8,818 nucleotides of DNA from Alistipes sp. CAG:268 (lineage in GTDB: Bacteria; Bacteroidota; Bacteroidia; Bacteroidales; Rikenellaceae): assembly GCA_000434235.1 (NCBI GenBank), contig FR891985.1, positions 34,943-43,760 on the forward strand, read 5' to 3'. Shown in pieces: positions 5,880 through 8,818 of the stretch. The notes beneath the pieces were generated by a model. The model was not told the DNA's origin. It was given only the letters and a program-made list of their open reading frames with translations, and did no database searches. The position numbers and the translations under genes are program-made. Numbering within the stretch: position 1 is the stretch's first letter; each line of letters begins with the position of its first letter.

Positions 5880-5920
5880 AAAAAAATCACCCCTGACGGA
5901 AGATTGCTCCGTCGGGGGTG
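5880..5920 (-). terminator. Intrinsic terminator of the outer-membrane protein gene
   Basis: A 13-bp stem (5888-5900 with 5908-5920, one wobble, 7-nt loop) is followed on the minus strand by ATTTTTTT (the A7 at 5880-5886 on the plus strand). It lies about 43 nt below the stop of the minus-strand barrel gene. From the plus side the stem is not followed by a T-run, so terL transcripts are stopped less clearly here. Confidence 0.85.
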
Positions 5921-5962
5921 AATCGTATGGGTTTTACACCGAATGCGGGGTGCCGGACCGGT

Positions 5963-6520
5963 TTAGAAGTAGTACTTGAAGCCGATCGTGGGGCTGACGC
6001 CGAAGTCGAACTGCACGTTGTTGCCGCTTGCGCTGTAACCTCCCGAGGAGTAGGAGAGGTAGGTATACTGGAGCGACAGCAGGCTGAAGGAGATGCCGCA
6101 ATGCGATGCGGGCCGGAACTCGAAGGCTCCGAATTTCAATCCGGTGGCGAATCCGTAGCCGTTGGCTCCGTAGGCCGAGGCGTAGGCGAAGCCGATGCCC
6201 GCTTCGGGCGTGTAGTAGAAGCGGTCGCACAGGCGCACGTAGTATGCCACGCTCGGACCGATGGTCAGCGCGTGCGACGTGTCGCCCGACGAGGTGAGGT
6301 TATAGGCGATCGAGCCGCTCAGACGAAGCCGGTCGGCTACGAAATAACCGAATTCGGGTGCGAAACCGAAGGTGGTAGCCGAGGCGGAGACGCCGTCGAT
6401 GCTGGCCGAAGCGGTGGTGACGCCGAGCGAACCGCCGACATACATTTCGCCTCGTTTCTGGGCCGAAGCGACTTGGAGCGATACGATTGCGGCCAATGCG
6501 CAGAAGAAGAGTTTTTTCAT
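5963..6520 (-). CDS. Small outer-membrane beta-barrel protein
   Basis: This 185-aa secreted protein begins with MKKLFFCALAAIVSLQVASA, a clear Sec signal peptide with likely cleavage after residue 20 (ASA|QKR). The rest alternates short amphipathic strands rich in Gly, Tyr, Phe and Ser with small turns (for example MYVGGSLGVTTASAS, SHALTIGPSVAYYVR, FYYTPEAGIGFAYAS). It ends in TIGFKYYF, the aromatic terminal strand recognised by the BAM machinery. The size suits an 8-stranded barrel of the OmpW/OmpA-like families common in Bacteroidetes. The reading frame continues upstream to an ATG at 6706, but the ATG at 6520 is chosen because it starts the signal peptide. It is monocistronic, with its own terminator, and divergent from the flavin oxidoreductase gene. 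The precise ligand or role cannot be told. Confidence 0.85.
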   Translation of the reverse strand: MKKLFFCALAAIVSLQVASAQKRGEMYVGGSLGVTTASASIDGVSASATTFGFAPEFGYFVADRLRLSGSIAYNLTSSGDTSHALTIGPSVAYYVRLCDRFYYTPEAGIGFAYASAYGANGYGFATGLKFGAFEFRPASHCGISFSLLSLQYTYLSYSSGGYSASGNNVQFDFGVSPTIGFKYYF

Positions 6521-6558
6521 CTTTTTTGGGTTTTGGGTTGAATTTGTTTTTCCGAATG

Positions 6559-6590
6559 TGAAGATAATCTTTTGTCGGGAATTTCGCAAA
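6559..6590 (-). promoter_or_regulatory. Candidate promoter of the barrel protein gene
   Basis: On the minus strand TTTG (6590 down to 6587) is followed after 20 nt by TATCTTCA (6566 down to 6559), a partial match to TAnnTTTG at the right spacing. The start would fall about 35 nt above the ATG at 6520. Apart from this and the plus-strand box at 6762, the gap 6521-6793 shows only a 7-bp inverted repeat (6620-6626 with 6653-6659). Confidence 0.4.
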
Positions 6591-6761
6591 GGTTGTCGGC
6601 TGTTTTTTGAGGAGGCATGCCGGACAAAGAGCCATTGCTGTGCCGAAAGGAGTGTCCGGGACGTGCGTGAGGGGGTATTGCCCGCAGAACGTGTCGGTCG
6701 GGGCAATGTGATCTTTTTGTTAAATTGTTCGTTTTTGCCGTTTTGTTCGTTCGGAATCGCC

Positions 6762-6769
6762 TATCTTTG
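6762..6769 (+). promoter_or_regulatory. Bacteroidetes-type -7 box of the flavin oxidoreductase gene
   Basis: TATCTTTG matches TAnnTTTG exactly and lies 24 nt before the ATG at 6794, giving a short leader. Candidate -33 TTTG elements are at 6734-6737 (24-nt gap) and 6742-6745 (16-nt gap), neither at ideal spacing. Confidence 0.6.
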
Positions 6770-6793
6770 TTCCGTTTCATTCCATTCGAATTT

Positions 6794-7909
6794 ATGAAAG
6801 CACTCAAAATCGGAAATCTCTGCGCCGCCGTACCCGTCGTGCAGGGCGGCATGGGCGTAGGCATATCGCTCTCGGGGCTGGCTTCGGCCGTGGCCCGCGA
6901 GGGCGGCATCGGCGTGATCTCCTCGGCCGGGCTCGGGGTGATCTACAAGGACTATTCGAGCGACTACCGCAAGGCCTCGATCTGGGGGCTCCGCGAGGAG
7001 TTGCGCAAGGCCCGCGCGGCGACGCGCGGCATCATCGGCGTGAACGTCATGGTCGCCATGTCGAACTTCGCGGACATGGTCCGCACGGCCATCGCCGAGA
7101 AGGCCGACATCATCTTCTCGGGGGCCGGGCTGCCGCTCAACCTGCCCTCGTTCCTTACCGAAGGCGCAAAAACCAAACTCGCTCCGATCGTTTCGTCGGC
7201 CCGCGCGGCCAAACTGCTGTGCCGCAAATGGTTCGAGGAGTACCGCTACATCCCCGACGCGATCGTCGTCGAGGGTCCCAAGGCGGGCGGCCACCTCGGT
7301 TACAAACCCGAGCAGCTCACCGACGAGCACTTCGCGCTCGAGGCCATCGTTCCGGAGGTGGTCGCCGAGGTGCGCGCCTTCGAGGCCGAGCATGAATGCC
7401 ACATCCCGGTGATTGCCGGCGGGGGCATCTACACCGGCGAGGACATCTACCGCATCATGGAGCTCGGGGCCGAGGGGGTGCAGATGGGCACACGCTTCGT
7501 GACCACCGAGGAGTGCGATGCCGACCCGGCCTTCAAGCAGAGCTACATCGAGGCGCGGCGCGAGGACATCGAGATCATCCAGAGCCCGGTCGGGATGCCG
7601 GGCCGGGCCATCCACAACCGCTTCCTCGACCGGGTGAAGGAGGGGCTCAAGCGGCCGAAGGCCTGCCCGTTCGACTGCATCAAGACGTGCGACGTCACGC
7701 ACAGCCCCTACTGCATCATGCTGGCGCTCTACAACGCCTTCAAGGGCCGTCTCCAGAACGGCTATGCCTTCTGCGGCGCGAATGCGTGGCGGGCCGAGAA
7801 GATCCAGTCGGTGCGCGAGCTGATCGCCTCGCTCCGGAGCGAATACGACCAGTTTGCCGCCCGGTGCGGGGAGTTCTCGCTCAAGGAGCGTCTCTTCGGC
7901 TCCCGGTAG
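6794..7909 (+). CDS. NAD(P)H-dependent flavin oxidoreductase, nitronate monooxygenase/FabK family
   Basis: This 371-aa TIM-barrel FMN enzyme belongs to the 2-nitropropane dioxygenase (COG2070) group, which includes nitronate monooxygenases and the enoyl-ACP reductase FabK. Signatures: VVQGGMGVGISLSGLASAVA (15-34), the first FMN motif; SGAGLPLNLP (109-118); GPKAGGHLGY (161-170), with H167 at the family's catalytic histidine position; and AGGGIYTGEDIYRIMELGAE (208-227), followed by VQMGTRFVTTEE, the phosphate-binding end of the barrel. The C-terminus carries CPFDCIKTCD and a further C307 and C327. The frame is open 23 codons farther upstream, but the ATG at 6794 is chosen because it begins the conserved MKALKIGNL and leaves the -7 box outside the gene. 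It is a single-gene unit convergent with ilvC. Substrate is unclear; a FabK role in fatty-acid synthesis and nitronate detoxification are both possible. Confidence 0.88.
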   Translation: MKALKIGNLCAAVPVVQGGMGVGISLSGLASAVAREGGIGVISSAGLGVIYKDYSSDYRKASIWGLREELRKARAATRGIIGVNVMVAMSNFADMVRTAIAEKADIIFSGAGLPLNLPSFLTEGAKTKLAPIVSSARAAKLLCRKWFEEYRYIPDAIVVEGPKAGGHLGYKPEQLTDEHFALEAIVPEVVAEVRAFEAEHECHIPVIAGGGIYTGEDIYRIMELGAEGVQMGTRFVTTEECDADPAFKQSYIEARREDIEIIQSPVGMPGRAIHNRFLDRVKEGLKRPKACPFDCIKTCDVTHSPYCIMLALYNAFKGRLQNGYAFCGANAWRAEKIQSVRELIASLRSEYDQFAARCGEFSLKERLFGSR

Positions 7910-7947
7910 GTCGGGCAAAGCGGCCCGTGCCGATGCGATGACAACAA

Positions 7948-7977
7948 CGCCCGGCCCCTTTTCGAGGGGGCCGGGCG
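7948..7977. terminator. Shared terminator-like hairpin between two convergent genes
   Basis: A perfect 11-bp GC stem (7948-7958 with 7967-7977) closes an 8-nt loop midway between the convergent flavin oxidoreductase and ilvC genes. On the minus strand it is followed by TTGTTGT, a weak T-rich tail suited to ending ilvC transcripts; on the plus strand there is no T-run. Confidence 0.65.
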
Positions 7978-8003
7978 CTGTCGTGTAACGGTTCGGCTGA
8001 GGG

Positions 8004-8818
8004 TCAGTTGTTCTCGGGGCGCAACTTGCGGACGACGGCCCCTGCCTGCCACATCTCGCTTTCGCGCAGTTCGCGCAGCTCCTCCTCGAGCCGTTCGCGG
8101 TAGTCGGGACGGCTGTTGGCCTCGATGGCGATCTGTGCCTCCCTGCCGGCGGCCACACTTGCATAGAGCTCGCCGAAGAGGGGCTTCGTGGCGTCGCGGA
8201 ACCGCTTCCACCAGTCGAGAGCCCCGCGTTGTGCCGTGGTCGAGCAGTTGGCGTACATCCAGTCCATGCCCTTCTCTGCGATGAGCGGCATGAGCGACTG
8301 CGTCAGCTCCTCGACCGTCTCGTTGAAGGCCTCCGAGGGGGTGTGCCCCTGTTCGCGGAGCGTTTCGTACTGGGCGGCGAAGAGCCCCTGGATGGCCCCC
8401 ATCAGCGTGCCGCGTTCGCCCGTCAGGTCGGAGTAGACCTCGCGCCGGAAGTCCGTCTCGAACAGGTAGCCCGAGCCGACGCCGATGCCCAGCGCCACAA
8501 CCCGCTCGAAGGCGCGTCCCGTGGCGTCGCGGTAAACCGCATAGCTCGAGTTGAGGCCCCGTCCCTGGAGGAACATCCGCCGCAGCGAGGTGCCCGAGCC
8601 CTTCGGGGCAACGAGGATCACATCGACGTCGTCGGGCGGTACGATTCCCGTCCGGTCGCCGAAGGTGATGCCGAAACCGTGGGAGAAGTAGAGTGCCTTG
8701 CCCGGGGTGAGGTGGCGGCGCAGGGCGGGCCATACGGCGATCTGCCCGGCATCGGAGAGCAGGTCCTCGATGATCGTGGCGCGCGAGGCGGCCTCCTCGA
8801 TGCCGAAGAGGGTCTCGC
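8004..8818 (-). CDS. ilvC: Ketol-acid reductoisomerase (5' end outside window)
   Basis: This enzyme performs the second step of valine, leucine and isoleucine synthesis: Mg2+-dependent alkyl migration and NAD(P)H reduction of acetolactate or acetohydroxybutyrate. The last 270 residues are visible. They include LYFSHGFGITFGDRTGIVPP, VAPKGSGTSLRRMF and GIGVGSGYLFET. EVYSDLTGERGTLMGA holds the metal-binding Asp and Glu, ETVEELTQSLMP the second acidic pair, and CSTTAQRGALDWW the substrate serine. The protein ends VVRKLRPENN about 80 residues after that serine, as in class I (short) enzymes with one knotted C-terminal domain. The N-terminal Rossmann part with the cofactor loop, probably about 75 residues, is outside the window, so NADPH versus NADH preference cannot be judged. 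It is convergent with the flavin oxidoreductase gene. Confidence 0.96.
   Translation of the reverse strand, partial: ETLFGIEEAASRATIIEDLLSDAGQIAVWPALRRHLTPGKALYFSHGFGITFGDRTGIVPPDDVDVILVAPKGSGTSLRRMFLQGRGLNSSYAVYRDATGRAFERVVALGIGVGSGYLFETDFRREVYSDLTGERGTLMGAIQGLFAAQYETLREQGHTPSEAFNETVEELTQSLMPLIAEKGMDWMYANCSTTAQRGALDWWKRFRDATKPLFGELYASVAAGREAQIAIEANSRPDYRERLEEELRELRESEMWQAGAVVRKLRPENN

Noticed and set aside
4385..5890. 501-codon minus-strand frame opposite terL
   Set aside because: Antisense shadow; the sense frame has complete terminase motifs, and the antisense product is Arg/Pro-rich without domain signatures.
6620..6659. CCGGACA / TGTCCGG inverted repeat between the barrel and flavin oxidoreductase genes
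   Set aside because: Only 7 bp with a 26-nt spacer and no T-run; likely by chance in GC-rich DNA.
6761..8164. 467-codon minus-strand frame opposite the flavin oxidoreductase gene
   Set aside because: It runs through the intergenic terminator and into another frame of ilvC, which marks it as a codon-bias shadow.

Overview
The window looks like a chromosomal segment of a GC-rich member of the Bacteroidales, most likely an Alistipes-type organism. This is inferred from three things. The coding DNA is GC-rich while the intergenic promoters are AT-rich. Several genes are preceded by boxes fitting the Bacteroidetes -7 consensus TAnnTTTG instead of a sigma70 -10, with no clear Shine-Dalgarno. The gene content (fused gamma/alpha 2-oxoacid:ferredoxin oxidoreductase, S24-type XRE regulator, small outer-membrane barrel) is typical of anaerobic Bacteroidetes. 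No tRNA, rRNA, CRISPR array, integrase or transposase was seen.

Layout: (1) 1-2668, minus strand: an operon of korA (fused gamma/alpha subunit) and korB (TPP-binding beta subunit, cut by the window edge), encoding a 2-oxoglutarate/2-oxoacid:ferredoxin oxidoreductase. (2) About 2850-5862: a phage-like module of about 3 kb. It holds a minus-strand XRE/S24 (LexA/CI-like) repressor. A compact AT-rich switch region has face-to-face promoters and a palindrome. A plus-strand 95-aa protein of unknown function follows, then a chain of RNA-type hairpins including a strong intrinsic terminator, then a large-terminase (TerL) homologue with intact ATPase and nuclease motifs. No small terminase, portal, capsid or integrase accompanies it. 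Imperfect copies of one GC-rich sequence (2849-2867 and 5846-5862) bracket the module. (3) 5963-6520, minus: a secreted outer-membrane beta-barrel protein. (4) 6794-7909, plus: a FabK/nitronate-monooxygenase-family flavin enzyme with a cysteine-rich C-terminus. (5) 8004-8818, minus: the C-terminal part of ketol-acid reductoisomerase (ilvC).

The housekeeping genes (kor, ilvC, flavin oxidoreductase) are separate transcription units that share no evident pathway. The unusual part is the central module. A self-cleavable repressor appears to control a divergent unit that ends in an isolated packaging-motor gene, with a highly structured leader in front of it. It could be a prophage remnant, a minimal satellite, or a domesticated terminase; the sequence alone cannot decide between these.
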